NCBI GenBank assembly: GCA_022447545.1
Contig: JAKVBI010000025.1
Coordinates: forward strand, 1 to 64,000
DNA from: Myxococcota bacterium
GTDB taxonomy: Bacteria > Myxococcota_A > UBA9160 > SMWR01
DNA length: 64,000 nucleotides
Direction: 5' to 3'
Part shown: positions 14,883-23,507 of the stretch, piece after piece
Position numbering within the stretch: the stretch's first letter is position 1
Layout: the number at the start of each line of letters is the position of its first letter
Program-made: the position numbers and the translations under genes
The notes under the pieces: model-generated
What the model was told of the DNA's origin: nothing
The model's database searches: none
What the model saw: the letters and a program-made list of their open reading frames with translations, nothing else

Positions 14883-15629
14883 GTGGTGAGAGGTGAGCGG
14901 GCGGATTCGAAGACCCGCCGTCAAGAGACTCGCAAACAGCAAGTTCGCCAGCAGATCTGGGATCGTCTCCAGGCCGATGGGAACGCTCGGTTCCCCTATC
15001 CCCCCCACGGCCGGATCCCCAATTTCGCCGGTGCCCGCGAGGCCGCCGAACGACTGTTCGAACTGGAGTTGCTGGAGGGCGCTCGGCGGATCAAGGTCAA
15101 CCCGGATGCGCCCCAGCGCCCGGTTCGGCTCGAAGCGCTACGTCGGGGCATCGAGGTCTACATGCCCACCCCGCGCCTGCGAGGGGGCTTCCTCTGTCTC
15201 GACCCCAAAGTCATCGCTCCAGCGGACCTCTCCCGGGCCGCGAGCCTTTCCGGAGCGGGGCGTTTCGCGCGGGAGGTCCCGCTGGACGAGATGCCCGAAC
15301 TCGATTTCCTGGTGGTGGGATCGGTGGCGGTCAGCCGGGATGGAGGTCGCTGCGGCAAGGGCGAGGGCTATGCGGATCTCGAGTACGGAATTCTGCGCAG
15401 CCTCGGGCATCCCGCCTACCCCGTGGTCACCAGCGTTCATTCGACCCAGGTGGTCGCCAGCCTGCCGCGCGCAGCCACCGATCTGCCCCTGGGCTACATC
15501 GTGACCCCTGAAGAGGTCCACGTCGTGGACCCAGTCCCCACGCCGCCCAGTGGCATCGACTGGTCGAGACTTTCCGAGGAGCGCCTGGACGCCATGCCGG
15601 TGCTCCGAGAGTTGGCCGATCTCGTCTGA
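14883..15629 (+). CDS. 5-formyltetrahydrofolate cyclo-ligase-like protein
   Basis: 248 residues. Markers are KQQVRQQIWDRL, ARFPYPPHGRIPNFAGA, RIKVNPDAPQRPVR, YMPTPRLRGGFLCLDP and the nucleotide-binding stretch VGSVAVSRDGGRCGKGEGYAD, followed by YPVVTSVHSTQVV. This is the longer 5-FCL-like branch, closer to archaeal proteins and animal MTHFSD than to short bacterial YgfA. Folate cyclo-ligase activity is therefore not certain. GTG 14883 or 14886 lies 13-16 bases after the previous stop. Confidence 0.8.
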   Translation: MVRGERADSKTRRQETRKQQVRQQIWDRLQADGNARFPYPPHGRIPNFAGAREAAERLFELELLEGARRIKVNPDAPQRPVRLEALRRGIEVYMPTPRLRGGFLCLDPKVIAPADLSRAASLSGAGRFAREVPLDEMPELDFLVVGSVAVSRDGGRCGKGEGYADLEYGILRSLGHPAYPVVTSVHSTQVVASLPRAATDLPLGYIVTPEEVHVVDPVPTPPSGIDWSRLSEERLDAMPVLRELADLV

Positions 15630-15712
15630 CCCGGCCGAGGGCTGAATTCGTCCCTCACGAGGGTTCAGGGGTGGATCCCGCGTCCATTTTCGCGGATTCT
15701 GGGTGTCCAGGG

Positions 15713-17722
15713 ATGGGTGGGTTTGGCATGGGCACCACGGACTTCGACACAACGGCGACTTCTCCGGGGAAACGTCCGTCGGAAACCCTGGCTGAGCGGG
15801 TCGACGAAGGCCTCCTGCAGTTGGGCTACGACGGCTTTCGGCCCGGCCAGCGCGAGGCCATAGACACACTTCTGGATCATGGGCGGCTGCTCTTGGTGGC
15901 GCCCACGGGGGGTGGCAAGAGTCTGACCTATCAGCTGCCGGCTGCGATTCTCGGGGGCACCACCCTGGTGATTTCACCGTTGGTGTCCCTGATGCACGAC
16001 CAGGTGCTGGCCCTCGAGAAGCGCGGCGTGGCGGCCACCTACCTGGCTGCCACGCTCGACTCGAGCGAACTGCGGAGTCGGATGAGAGGCATGGCGAAGG
16101 GCCGCTACGACCTCGTCTACGCAGCTCCCGAGCGCCTCGGTTTCGAAGGCTTCCAGTCTCTGTTGCAGGATTTGGATACGCCGTTGATTGCAGTCGACGA
16201 GGCGCACTGCATCAGCGAGTGGGGACACGACTTTCGGCCTGAGTATCTGCAGATCGGCGAATTGCTGGCGCGGTTGCCCGAGTCCCGGGTGTTGGCCTGT
16301 ACCGCCACCGCCACCCCGGTGGTTCGCGACGAGATCCTCGAGCGCCTCGACCTGGAGGCGAACACGCCCCAGCTTCTTCGCGGTTTTGCGCGCCCGAATC
16401 TCTCCTTGCGCGCCCGCGAGGTGTCGGGTGCGCGGGACCGCGAGCGGCAGGTGGACGCAGCTCTGGGCGAGGCCTTGGGTCGTCCTGGCGATGGACGGGG
16501 GACGGCGATCGTGTACGCCCCCACCCGCAAGTCGACGGAGAGCGAGGCACGGCGTCTGCGGAACGCGGGTTGGGGGGTGGATGCTTATCACGCGGGCATG
16601 AGCGGCGAAATGCGCGATGCCGTACAGACCGCCTTTGCGAACGGGGGGCTCGAGCTGGTGGTGGCCACCAATGCCTTCGGCATGGGGATCGATCGAGCCG
16701 ATGTGCGTGCAGTGGTTCATCTGGGTGCACCGGGCTCCCTGGAGGCCTACTACCAGGAGGTCGGCCGGGCGGGTCGCGACGGCAAGGATGCCCTCGGGCT
16801 GCTGCTCGTGGCGCCCAACGATCTGCCCAGACGACGCGCACTGATCGAAGCGCCCGTGGAGGACCGGGTCCCGACTCCTGAGTTCGTCGCCCACCGCTGG
16901 TCGATGTTCCTGGAGGTCATGCGTTATGCCGAGGGCGGCAGTTGTCGTCATGACGCGATTCTGCGTTACTTCGGGGATGAGGAGGAGACGCTGGCTGGTT
17001 GTGGTCACTGCGACGTGTGCGTGCGCCTCGACGACGAAGCCTTTGCCCCTGACGATCCCGTCGAGGTCGAGATGTACGTGCGCAAGGCCCTGTCCGCCGT
17101 GGCGCGCATCCACGGCCGCTATGGGCTGGGGGCAGCGGCCAAACTGCTCAAGGGGGCGTCGGATCCGCGTCTTGACTCTTCCGGCCTGGCGCGCACGCGT
17201 ACCTTCGGAGTGCTGTCCGAGGCCACCGAGGCCTGGCTACAGGCGCTGCTGCGCCGCTGTGTGGTTGCCGGTTGGGCCGATCTCGCTGGCGCCGACCGCC
17301 CGGTGGCGTTGCTGACGCCCGAGGGCCGCGAGGTGATGATTGGAACCCGTCCGGTTCGGTTTTTACTGCCGCCCCGGCAAACGGCCGGGCGGAAATCTGC
17401 GGCGTCCCCTTCGACCCGCGCCGAAAGAAGGGTCGTCGCCGAGGCCCTCGATGCCATGGGTCAGAAGGTTTTCGAAGCGCTTCGCGCCCATCGCCTGTCC
17501 CTGGCCCGAGCCGCCGGTGTCCCGCCCTATGTGGTGGCCAGCGATCGCGCGCTGCGGGGTATCGCGCAGCTGCGTCCCACTCGTGTGGAGCAGCTGATCG
17601 AAGTGCCCGGCATCGGTCCCGCCAAACTCGAGCGCTACGGCTCGGGGCTGTTGGCCGTGGTGGCCGAGGTGTTGGCCGTCGAGACCCGCACCGGCGAGGA
17701 CACGGTTTCCCCCCCGGCGTAG
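15713..17722 (+). CDS. recQ: RecQ-family ATP-dependent DNA helicase
   Basis: 669 residues. The DEAH helicase core has APTGGGKSLTYQLP (Walker A), ISPLVSLMHDQV, AVDEAHCISEWGHDFRPEY, ACTATATPVVRDEI, FARPNLSL, HAGMSGEMRD, ATNAFGMGIDRADVR and VGRAGRDGKDALG. A RecQ zinc-binding region follows (GSCRHDAILRYF, CGHCDVC), then a winged-helix region. The HRDC domain near the C-terminus has RRVVAEALDAMGQKVFEALR and VPGIGPAKLERYG. It unwinds DNA 3'-5' in recombination and repair. ATG 15713 is preferred; GTG 15671 and ATG 15728 are possible. The last 88 bases overlap a convergent gene. Confidence 0.93.
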   Translation: MGGFGMGTTDFDTTATSPGKRPSETLAERVDEGLLQLGYDGFRPGQREAIDTLLDHGRLLLVAPTGGGKSLTYQLPAAILGGTTLVISPLVSLMHDQVLALEKRGVAATYLAATLDSSELRSRMRGMAKGRYDLVYAAPERLGFEGFQSLLQDLDTPLIAVDEAHCISEWGHDFRPEYLQIGELLARLPESRVLACTATATPVVRDEILERLDLEANTPQLLRGFARPNLSLRAREVSGARDRERQVDAALGEALGRPGDGRGTAIVYAPTRKSTESEARRLRNAGWGVDAYHAGMSGEMRDAVQTAFANGGLELVVATNAFGMGIDRADVRAVVHLGAPGSLEAYYQEVGRAGRDGKDALGLLLVAPNDLPRRRALIEAPVEDRVPTPEFVAHRWSMFLEVMRYAEGGSCRHDAILRYFGDEEETLAGCGHCDVCVRLDDEAFAPDDPVEVEMYVRKALSAVARIHGRYGLGAAAKLLKGASDPRLDSSGLARTRTFGVLSEATEAWLQALLRRCVVAGWADLAGADRPVALLTPEGREVMIGTRPVRFLLPPRQTAGRKSAASPSTRAERRVVAEALDAMGQKVFEALRAHRLSLARAAGVPPYVVASDRALRGIAQLRPTRVEQLIEVPGIGPAKLERYGSGLLAVVAEVLAVETRTGEDTVSPPA

Positions 17723-19656
17723 GCCTGCCGAGAGTGGCTCAGAGAGTGCGCGAGCCGCTCATTGCCCAGGAGCTTGGCAAGGGACTGGGCCCGTTCGACG
17801 AGCCGCTGCGCGTCGCCGAACGCCCCCTGCTCGGCCCGGGCCGCGGCCAGGAGTTCGAGGCCCCGGACCCGTGGAACTCCACCGCGGGCCACCAGGCTAC
17901 GAGCCAGTCGCTGCGCCTCGGCGGGGTCTCGAACCCCGGGGTGGTCGCTTCTCAGTCGCAGCCACGCGAGTTCCAGCGTCGGTCCGTAGAGGTCGGGGTT
18001 TTCGGCCCGGGCCTCTTCCAGGGGTTCGATGGCCTCCGGATCTCGCCCCATGCGCGCTCGCGCCATGCCCAGAGCTCCCATGGATTCAGCGCTTTCGAGG
18101 CCGAGGGCCCGGGCACGCTCGAGGTGGGGCAGGGCGTCGTGGGGCCGGTCCGACGCGAGCAGGGCCACACCCAGCTGCAGTTGCCCCGGCGCGTAGCGTG
18201 GCTCGATGTCGACGGCCTCGCGCAACAACGGCACCGCCTGGGCGGGGCGGTCTCGGAGCAATTCCATGCGGGCCAGGCCAATGCGTGGACGCGACCAACC
18301 CGGTGCCTGGCGCAGAGCGCTCCGGTAATGGCGCTCGGCGCGTTCCATGCGACCGGACGCGAGGTGCATACCTGCCAGGGCGTTGTGGGCGTAGTAGTTG
18401 TCTCGGGTGACACTTACAGCGCGCTCAAACAACGACTGCGTGTCACTCCAATAGGTCACCTGTCGTGAGGCTACGATTCCCAGCGCGACCAATGCCATCG
18501 AGCCGCAGGCCGCGACCGTGTTGCGCCAGCGGGGGTGGGCTTGTGTGAGGTCCAAGGCGGCCCAGGCCAGCGCAAAGGCGATGCCCACCTGGGGGATATA
18601 GGTGTAGCGGTCGGCGCGCGCCTGGAGTCCTACCTGCACCAACCCCAGGGTCGGGAGTAGGGTGATCAGGAACCAGGCCCAGCCCGCGAGCAGGTAGGGG
18701 CGCCGCCGGGCCTGGGTGACGGCGCCGGCGCTCAGCCCCAGCAGCAGTCCTGCCCATGCGATGCCCTGGGTTCCTCCCAATGCCTGGGGGTCCAGGGGAT
18801 AGAAGGCCGCCAGTCCCGTGGGCCAGAAGCTCTTCTGCAGATAGAACCCGCAAGCCTCCGCGGCATTCGTCAGTCGCATGGAAAGGGGAAGCTGGCTGCC
18901 GAACACCATGGCGTCGGCCGAATGCTGAACGGCGAGGGTGACGAGGGAGACCCCTGCGGCCATCCCGAGCAGGGGGAGTTTCTCCAGCAGGGCGGCGCGC
19001 CGGCTTGTCGCCTGGGCGAGCCGATTCAGAGGCCAGAAATCGAGCACCAGCAGCGCCAGGGGCAGGCTGACGACACTGGGTTTCGACATCATTCCCAGCG
19101 CGCCGAACCCGCAGACCGCCGCGTAGGCGATCCCACGGGTTCCCCGCTCTGCGTGCCTGGCATGGAAGAGCAGGGCCAGCATCCAGAACAGGCCGGCGAG
19201 CACGTCCTTGCGCTCCGACGCCCAGGCCACGGACTCCACGTGAAGCGGGTGCAGAGCAAAGACGCCAGCCACGAAGGCGCTAGGGCCCAGGCTTCCCGTC
19301 ATGCGCGTGAGCGCCAACAGCAGCACGATGGCGCTGGCGATGTGCAATGCGAGATTGGTGACCAGGAATCCCGCAGGTTGCAGTCCGAACACCGCGGCGT
19401 CGACCTGGAGGGAGATCCAGGTCAGTGGGATCCAGTTGTCGTGGTGGGGTTGGAAGGCAGCGGCCAGGCTGGCCAGCGAGAGTGGCTGCTGGAGAAGGGG
19501 GTTTTCGAGGATGTACGCGCGGTCGTCGTAGTTGACGAACTCGTGGTGGCGGACCGACGCGTAGGTGAAGACCGCTGCGGCCGCCAGGGAAGCGATCATC
19601 CAGCCCCGGGCTCCCACAAAGAGAGGGTAGCAAGGCCTGTGTGGGACCGCGGTCAC
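17635..19656 (-). CDS. TMTC-like membrane protein with TPR repeats
   Basis: 673 residues. The N-terminal half (about 15-390) has some ten transmembrane segments with NYDDRAYILENPLL, FALHPLHVESVAWASERKD and ARADRYTYIPQVG, motifs of the TMTC/PMT-like GT-C group. The C-terminal half (about 410-640) is TPR repeats (ERAVSVTRDNYYAHNALAG, AERHYRSALRQAPGWSRP, PLLREAVDIEPRYAPG). Bacterial homologues are usually annotated only as TPR proteins; a sugar-transfer role is inferred. The start may be GTG 19656 or ATG 19599. The tail overlaps the recQ end by 88 bp. Confidence 0.82.
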   Translation of the reverse strand: MTAVPHRPCYPLFVGARGWMIASLAAAAVFTYASVRHHEFVNYDDRAYILENPLLQQPLSLASLAAAFQPHHDNWIPLTWISLQVDAAVFGLQPAGFLVTNLALHIASAIVLLLALTRMTGSLGPSAFVAGVFALHPLHVESVAWASERKDVLAGLFWMLALLFHARHAERGTRGIAYAAVCGFGALGMMSKPSVVSLPLALLVLDFWPLNRLAQATSRRAALLEKLPLLGMAAGVSLVTLAVQHSADAMVFGSQLPLSMRLTNAAEACGFYLQKSFWPTGLAAFYPLDPQALGGTQGIAWAGLLLGLSAGAVTQARRRPYLLAGWAWFLITLLPTLGLVQVGLQARADRYTYIPQVGIAFALAWAALDLTQAHPRWRNTVAACGSMALVALGIVASRQVTYWSDTQSLFERAVSVTRDNYYAHNALAGMHLASGRMERAERHYRSALRQAPGWSRPRIGLARMELLRDRPAQAVPLLREAVDIEPRYAPGQLQLGVALLASDRPHDALPHLERARALGLESAESMGALGMARARMGRDPEAIEPLEEARAENPDLYGPTLELAWLRLRSDHPGVRDPAEAQRLARSLVARGGVPRVRGLELLAAARAEQGAFGDAQRLVERAQSLAKLLGNERLAHSLSHSRQAYAGGETVSSPVRVSTANTSATTANSPEP

Positions 19657-19706
19657 GCGTTCAGGCCGTGTGATGTAGGATGCCGCTCACCTGACGGAGG
19701 ATCCCC

Positions 19707-20483
19707 ATGCCCGAGTTTCACAGCACACACCGAGACGGACGCATTCTCACGGTGACCATCGAGCGGCCCGAGGTGATGAATGCTCTCCACCCTCCCGCCA
19801 ACTGGGAGTTGTCGGAGACCCTGGACGAATTCTGTGCCGACCCGGACCTCTGGGTGGCGATCATCACCGGTGCCGGAGATCGTGCATTCTCGGCCGGTAA
19901 TGATCTCAAGTACCAGGCCAATGTCGGACGAGGCATGGAAGTTCCGCCCACTGGCTTTTGTGGAGTCACCTCCCGCTTCGACAACCACAAACCGCTGATT
20001 GCCGCAGTCAACGGAGTGGCGATGGGCGGCGGTTTCGAGATCGCTTTGGCCTGCGATCTGATCATCGCCTCAGAGAACGCGGTGTTCGCCTTGCCCGAGC
20101 CCCGGGTGGGTTTGATTGCCGGGGCCGGTGGTGTGCACCGGCTGCCGCGCCAGATCGGTGTCAAGCAGGCCATGGGAATGCTCCTGACCGGCCGCCGAGT
20201 GGGTGCCGAGGAAGGACAGCAACTCGGCTTTGTCAACGAGGTGGTGCCTCATGGCGAGTTGATGGATGCGGCGCGTCGCTGGGCCGATCAGATCCTCGAG
20301 TGCTCTCCCCTGAGCGTTCGGGCGAGCAAGGAGTCGGCGATGGTCGGCCTCGATAGCGAGAGCCTCGAGGGGGCCATGCGCGCACGCTACGAGAGCATGG
20401 CGACGCTTTTCGAGAGTGAGGACTTCATCGAAGGACCTGCCGCCTTCGCAGAAAAACGGCCACCGCAGTGGAAAGCGCGCTGA
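19707..20483 (+). CDS. Enoyl-CoA hydratase/isomerase family protein
   Basis: 258 residues of crotonase fold. Oxyanion-hole segments are RAFSAGNDLKYQ and NGVAMGGGFEIALACD. Both usual catalytic glutamates are present, in GGGFEIA and in ALPEPRVGLIAGAGGVHRL. Typical of hydration of trans-2-enoyl-CoA in beta-oxidation, though the superfamily also includes isomerases and hydrolases. GGAGG precedes the ATG at good spacing. It is divergent from the TPR membrane gene and 47 bp from the next gene on its strand. Confidence 0.9.
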   Translation: MPEFHSTHRDGRILTVTIERPEVMNALHPPANWELSETLDEFCADPDLWVAIITGAGDRAFSAGNDLKYQANVGRGMEVPPTGFCGVTSRFDNHKPLIAAVNGVAMGGGFEIALACDLIIASENAVFALPEPRVGLIAGAGGVHRLPRQIGVKQAMGMLLTGRRVGAEEGQQLGFVNEVVPHGELMDAARRWADQILECSPLSVRASKESAMVGLDSESLEGAMRARYESMATLFESEDFIEGPAAFAEKRPPQWKAR

Positions 20484-20529
20484 GTTTCGAGCGCTCGGTC
20501 CAGCTCTTCGGACTGGGTGTTCGGTCTTC

Positions 20530-21240
20530 GTGACACGCGCCTGGAAGACACTGGATCGTGTCGATACGGCGGGCGGGCGGTTGGAACTGCGCCAACGCGC
20601 CGAGCGCGATTTTCTGATCATCTGGGAAGGCCGAGTGCTGATGAACAGCTCCGCCCACGCGTCGGAGCGCGCCCTGGGCGCGCTGGCCGCTGGCCTCGTG
20701 CACGGTCGTCCTCGGCCCCGCGTGCTGATTGGAGGCCTGGGAATGGGGTTCACACTGCGGGGAGTGCTGGACGGCCTGGGTGCGGATGCACGCGTGAGTG
20801 TCGTTGAACTCGAGCCTGCGGTGGTTCGATGGTGCCGCGGACCTCTGGCCCTGCTCACGGAGACCGCGGTCGCCGATTCGCGGGTGGATCTGGAGATTGC
20901 TGACGTGGCCGATGTGGTGCGACGTATCGCCGGGGCCCCGCAGGCTCAGCGATTCGATGCCATTGCCTTCGACCTGTTCGAGGGGCCGGAGCCGGGACGA
21001 CGTTCCGAGGATCCATTGTTTGGGGACGCAGCTCTGGAGCGTACGCGTCGGGCTCTTGCGCCCGAGGGGGTCTTCGCCGTGTGGAGCGAAGCCGAACGCA
21101 GTTCTTTCGGGCGGCGTCTTTCCCGCGCGGGCTTCGATTTCGAACTCCGACGTCCTGGTCGCGGCGGGCTGCGCCACGCCGTCTACGTCGCGCGGCACAG
21201 GAAACCTCGCAGGCGCCGCCGCTCTCCCGTTTCGTCTTAG
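20530..21240 (+). CDS. Spermidine-synthase-like class I methyltransferase-fold protein
   Basis: 236 residues. LIIWEGRVLMNS and HGRPRPRVLIGGLGMGFTLR match the polyamine synthase layout (beta strand and glycine-rich loop). VSVVELEPAVVRW carries the acidic residue that binds the nucleotide, and FDAIAFDLFEGPEP is the active-site loop. Many such stand-alone bacterial proteins have no proven aminopropyl transfer. A basic tail (RKPRRRRR) ends it. GTG 20530 is the nearest start before the conserved block. The stop overlaps the convergent gene by 4 bases. Confidence 0.82.
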   Translation: MTRAWKTLDRVDTAGGRLELRQRAERDFLIIWEGRVLMNSSAHASERALGALAAGLVHGRPRPRVLIGGLGMGFTLRGVLDGLGADARVSVVELEPAVVRWCRGPLALLTETAVADSRVDLEIADVADVVRRIAGAPQAQRFDAIAFDLFEGPEPGRRSEDPLFGDAALERTRRALAPEGVFAVWSEAERSSFGRRLSRAGFDFELRRPGRGGLRHAVYVARHRKPRRRRRSPVSS

Positions 21241-22166
21241 TAGCGCGGAACCGAGGGGTCGATGTTCAGCGACCAGGCTTCGATTCCACCCTCCAGGTTC
21301 CAGACATTGGTGAATCCCAGGGAGACGAACTCATCGGCTGCAGCGCGGCTGCGGGAACCGTGGTGACAATGGAAGACCATGGGCGTGTCCTTGGGGAGGC
21401 CCGCCAGCCGATTGGCCACTTCCGAGGTCAAGAGGGTCGTCCCCGGGATGCTCGCGGTGGCGCGCTCCTCGGGAGTTCGGACGTCGATAAATTCGAACCG
21501 CTCATTGGCGTCCAATTTGCGCTTGAGTTCGTCGACGCTCAGCTGTCCCACGCCATGGGGTGCGTTGGGGTTGTCGATGCGGAAGCCTCGACCCTCGGGT
21601 GTCTCTGCGACGTCGATGCGCAGACCTTCGGCACGCGAAGCGCTCAGAGTGTCCAGGTGGAACCGGATGCCATTGCCCGTGACCTCGATGTCATTGGGAC
21701 TCACGGGTTCCAACAGCAGGGAACTTTGGAACTGGGCGTCGATGCGCAGATGCAGGGTCCGGTCTGGGGGGGTGTTGGCGGTTGCTTGGCGCAGGGCCTC
21801 GGCGGCTTCGTCACTGACGTGGAGAGTCGGAGTCGTGACTTCACCGACCTCGATGCCCAGCAGCTGATGGAGCTCGCCGGTGGAGAAGGCCTCCTGGACG
21901 ATGTCGCAGCCTCCCACGAACTCACCCCGGATGTAGAGCTGGGGAATCGTGGGCCAGGCCGAGAATTCCTTGATGCCGTCGCGGATGTCCGGATTCGAGA
22001 GCACGTCGAAGGTCCCGTAGTCGGCGACCAGGGTGTCGAGAATGCCTACGACGGTTGCTGAGAAGCCGCATTGGGGGGCTCCCCGGTTGCCCTTCATGAA
22101 CAACATCACGTCGTTCGCATCAATGAGACCGCGGATCTGATCGTCCGTAGGGGGGGGCTGACTCAT
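21237..22166 (-). CDS. Monothiol glutaredoxin / A-type-like / rhodanese fusion
   Basis: 309 residues in three parts. Residues 1-105 are a Grx4-type monothiol glutaredoxin with PQCGFS (Cys33), SAWPTIPQLYIRGEFVGGCD. Residues about 110-205 resemble a HesB/IscA A-type carrier (LHVSDEAAEALRQA, GIRFHLDTLSA) but contain no cysteine. Residues about 212-309 are a rhodanese domain with FIDVRTPEE and the active loop FHCHHGSRSR (Cys about 267). Such a chain would join Fe-S carrier and sulfur-transfer activities in the cytoplasm. The ATG at 22166 follows a GGAG site. Confidence 0.9.
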   Translation of the reverse strand: MSQPPPTDDQIRGLIDANDVMLFMKGNRGAPQCGFSATVVGILDTLVADYGTFDVLSNPDIRDGIKEFSAWPTIPQLYIRGEFVGGCDIVQEAFSTGELHQLLGIEVGEVTTPTLHVSDEAAEALRQATANTPPDRTLHLRIDAQFQSSLLLEPVSPNDIEVTGNGIRFHLDTLSASRAEGLRIDVAETPEGRGFRIDNPNAPHGVGQLSVDELKRKLDANERFEFIDVRTPEERATASIPGTTLLTSEVANRLAGLPKDTPMVFHCHHGSRSRAAADEFVSLGFTNVWNLEGGIEAWSLNIDPSVPRY

Positions 22167-22248
22167 GTCCAACTCCAGAGTTTGCGCGGGTGAACCGCCA
22201 AATTAGCCTGAGCGCTCGGATTGTGCTGCCAATTCCCGTTGCCTGGCC

Positions 22249-22515
22249 TCAGCGCGGAACTTCTTCGTCGTCGGCCACATCGCTCAATCGGATCGGATGG
22301 GGGGCGCTTTCGTGCCCATCATTCCATCCCTCGATGGCCTCGGCGCCGCTGAGCCAGGACTCTGCAAGGGAGTCGTCCAGGACCACTGAGAACTCGTCGA
22401 AGCCATCGGTGATGCCATCCCAGAGTTCCTGACCTCCAGCCTCCCACCACACCCGAGAGCGATGCTCGAAATCGATCGCCAGCCGTTTCATTCGAGCATG
22501 GTGGCAAAAATTCAT
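22249..22515 (-). CDS. Small acidic protein, function unknown
   Basis: 88 residues from ATG 22515, or 80 from ATG 22491 (MKRLAIDFEHRSRVWWEAGG). It is rich in Asp/Glu and Trp (GFDEFSVVLDDSLAESWLSG, IEGWNDGHES), with no membrane segment or known motif. Composition and position behind the glutaredoxin fusion gene support a real gene, but I cannot name a family. Confidence 0.5.
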   Translation of the reverse strand: MNFCHHARMKRLAIDFEHRSRVWWEAGGQELWDGITDGFDEFSVVLDDSLAESWLSGAEAIEGWNDGHESAPHPIRLSDVADDEEVPR

Positions 22516-22925
22516 TCATTTTCAAGCACTTCCATGGCTTCCCCCCAGTACGCCGGAATGACGCGTCGAAAAAAAACAGCGTGGCAAAGGGAAAAGTCGC
22601 GGTGCTCGTGACACTTCCAACGGGAAACAGACACTTAACTCATGAAAGCCAAATACCCCTTCCCAGGGAGGCCCGGACCGTTCGCGGTTCGGGCTTTTCT
22701 CTTTCCTGGAATCACGGCTCCCGCATCCATTGGCGTCGGTGCTGGAACGAGGTTGTCCACCCCCATGGTTAAACCCATTCACTCACGAGTGCGCAGTTTT
22801 CGTGTGCACCCACCAGAAATCGCAGAGTTGGTTGCCCGATGCCGCTTTGCCTTGAGTTGGACTCAACTACCAGGGCCCGGGGTCGGAGGTATGCTGTTGG
22901 GGCGCTCTTGCGCGCAGTGGGAGAT
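22516..22925. other. 410-bp gap with a strong plus-strand hairpin
   Basis: No convincing gene. It contains the terminator-like hairpin 22671-22702 and a short inverted repeat TTGAGT-TGG-ACTCAA (22852-22866) ahead of the lipoprotein gene. No plus-strand gene ends just upstream of the hairpin, so the stretch may encode a small RNA or an attenuated leader. Confidence 0.5.
22671..22702 (+). terminator. Intrinsic terminator-like hairpin
   Basis: 10-bp stem GCCCGGACCG / CGGTTCGGGC (one G-T pair) with loop TTCG, followed by TTTTCTCTTT on the plus strand. This is the clearest intrinsic terminator in the window. The nearest upstream plus-strand gene ends 1.4 kb away, past two minus-strand genes. Confidence 0.75.
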
Positions 22926-23459
22926 ATGGAAATGCTTGGACTGAGTTCCCCGGTGTCGGCTGAATGGGGAGTCCCGACAGATCGAGTTCGTTCACGGAGC
23001 GTGTGGCGACTCCTGGCGAAGGGGCTGGCTCTGGCTTTGATCCTTCCGACGTTCGCCTGTGGAAGTGATTCCGCGGCGCCGGCCACGAAGGCATCCTCGA
23101 CATCGCCGGCGTCGAGCGCTCCCTCCGAGACGGCTTCGGGCGGGGGCTCGAGGGCTGCCGCTGCGGGGGCCGAGAGCATTCCGGTGGGTGTCCCTCGCTA
23201 CCCGGGTGCTGTCGTGATCGAGGTTTCGACCAATGCGGAGGCGGGCAGTTCGGTGATCTTCGAGACGAGCGACGCTCCCCGGCAGGTGGCGGACGCGATC
23301 GAGAAGGATCTCGATTCCAATGGCTGGCTGATCACGCGCGACGAGCGCAACTCCACCATCACCCTCTTTGGCGATCGCGGAGGGGAGGCGATCAGCCTGG
23401 TGATCGAGCCGAAGGGCGATCAGACGTCGATCGCAGTGTTGCTGCTTTCGCTCGAATAG
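22926..23459 (+). CDS. Probable lipoprotein, function unknown
   Basis: 177 residues. A signal segment LLAKGLALALILPTFAC places a candidate lipid-modified Cys at 45, though TFAC is not a standard lipobox. A Ser/Ala/Gly/Thr-rich linker follows (about 47-85). A compact domain of about 90 residues follows (VPRYPGAVVIEV, DAPRQVADAIEKDLDSNGWLI, STITLFGDRGGEAISLVIEP). I do not recognise the domain. GTGGGAG precedes the start closely; ATG 22932 is an alternative. The Sel1 gene lies 48 bp downstream. Confidence 0.72.
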   Translation: MEMLGLSSPVSAEWGVPTDRVRSRSVWRLLAKGLALALILPTFACGSDSAAPATKASSTSPASSAPSETASGGGSRAAAAGAESIPVGVPRYPGAVVIEVSTNAEAGSSVIFETSDAPRQVADAIEKDLDSNGWLITRDERNSTITLFGDRGGEAISLVIEPKGDQTSIAVLLLSLE

Positions 23460-23507
23460 GGCAGAAGTCGTGGCTTTCCGGGACGTAAGACAGGAGACAC
23501 GCAAGCG

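Noticed and set aside
22575-22700. Riboswitch (c-di-GMP-I type) ahead of the orphan hairpin
   Set aside because: A few GGCAAA-like bases match, but the conserved core and the paired stems of the class are not present.
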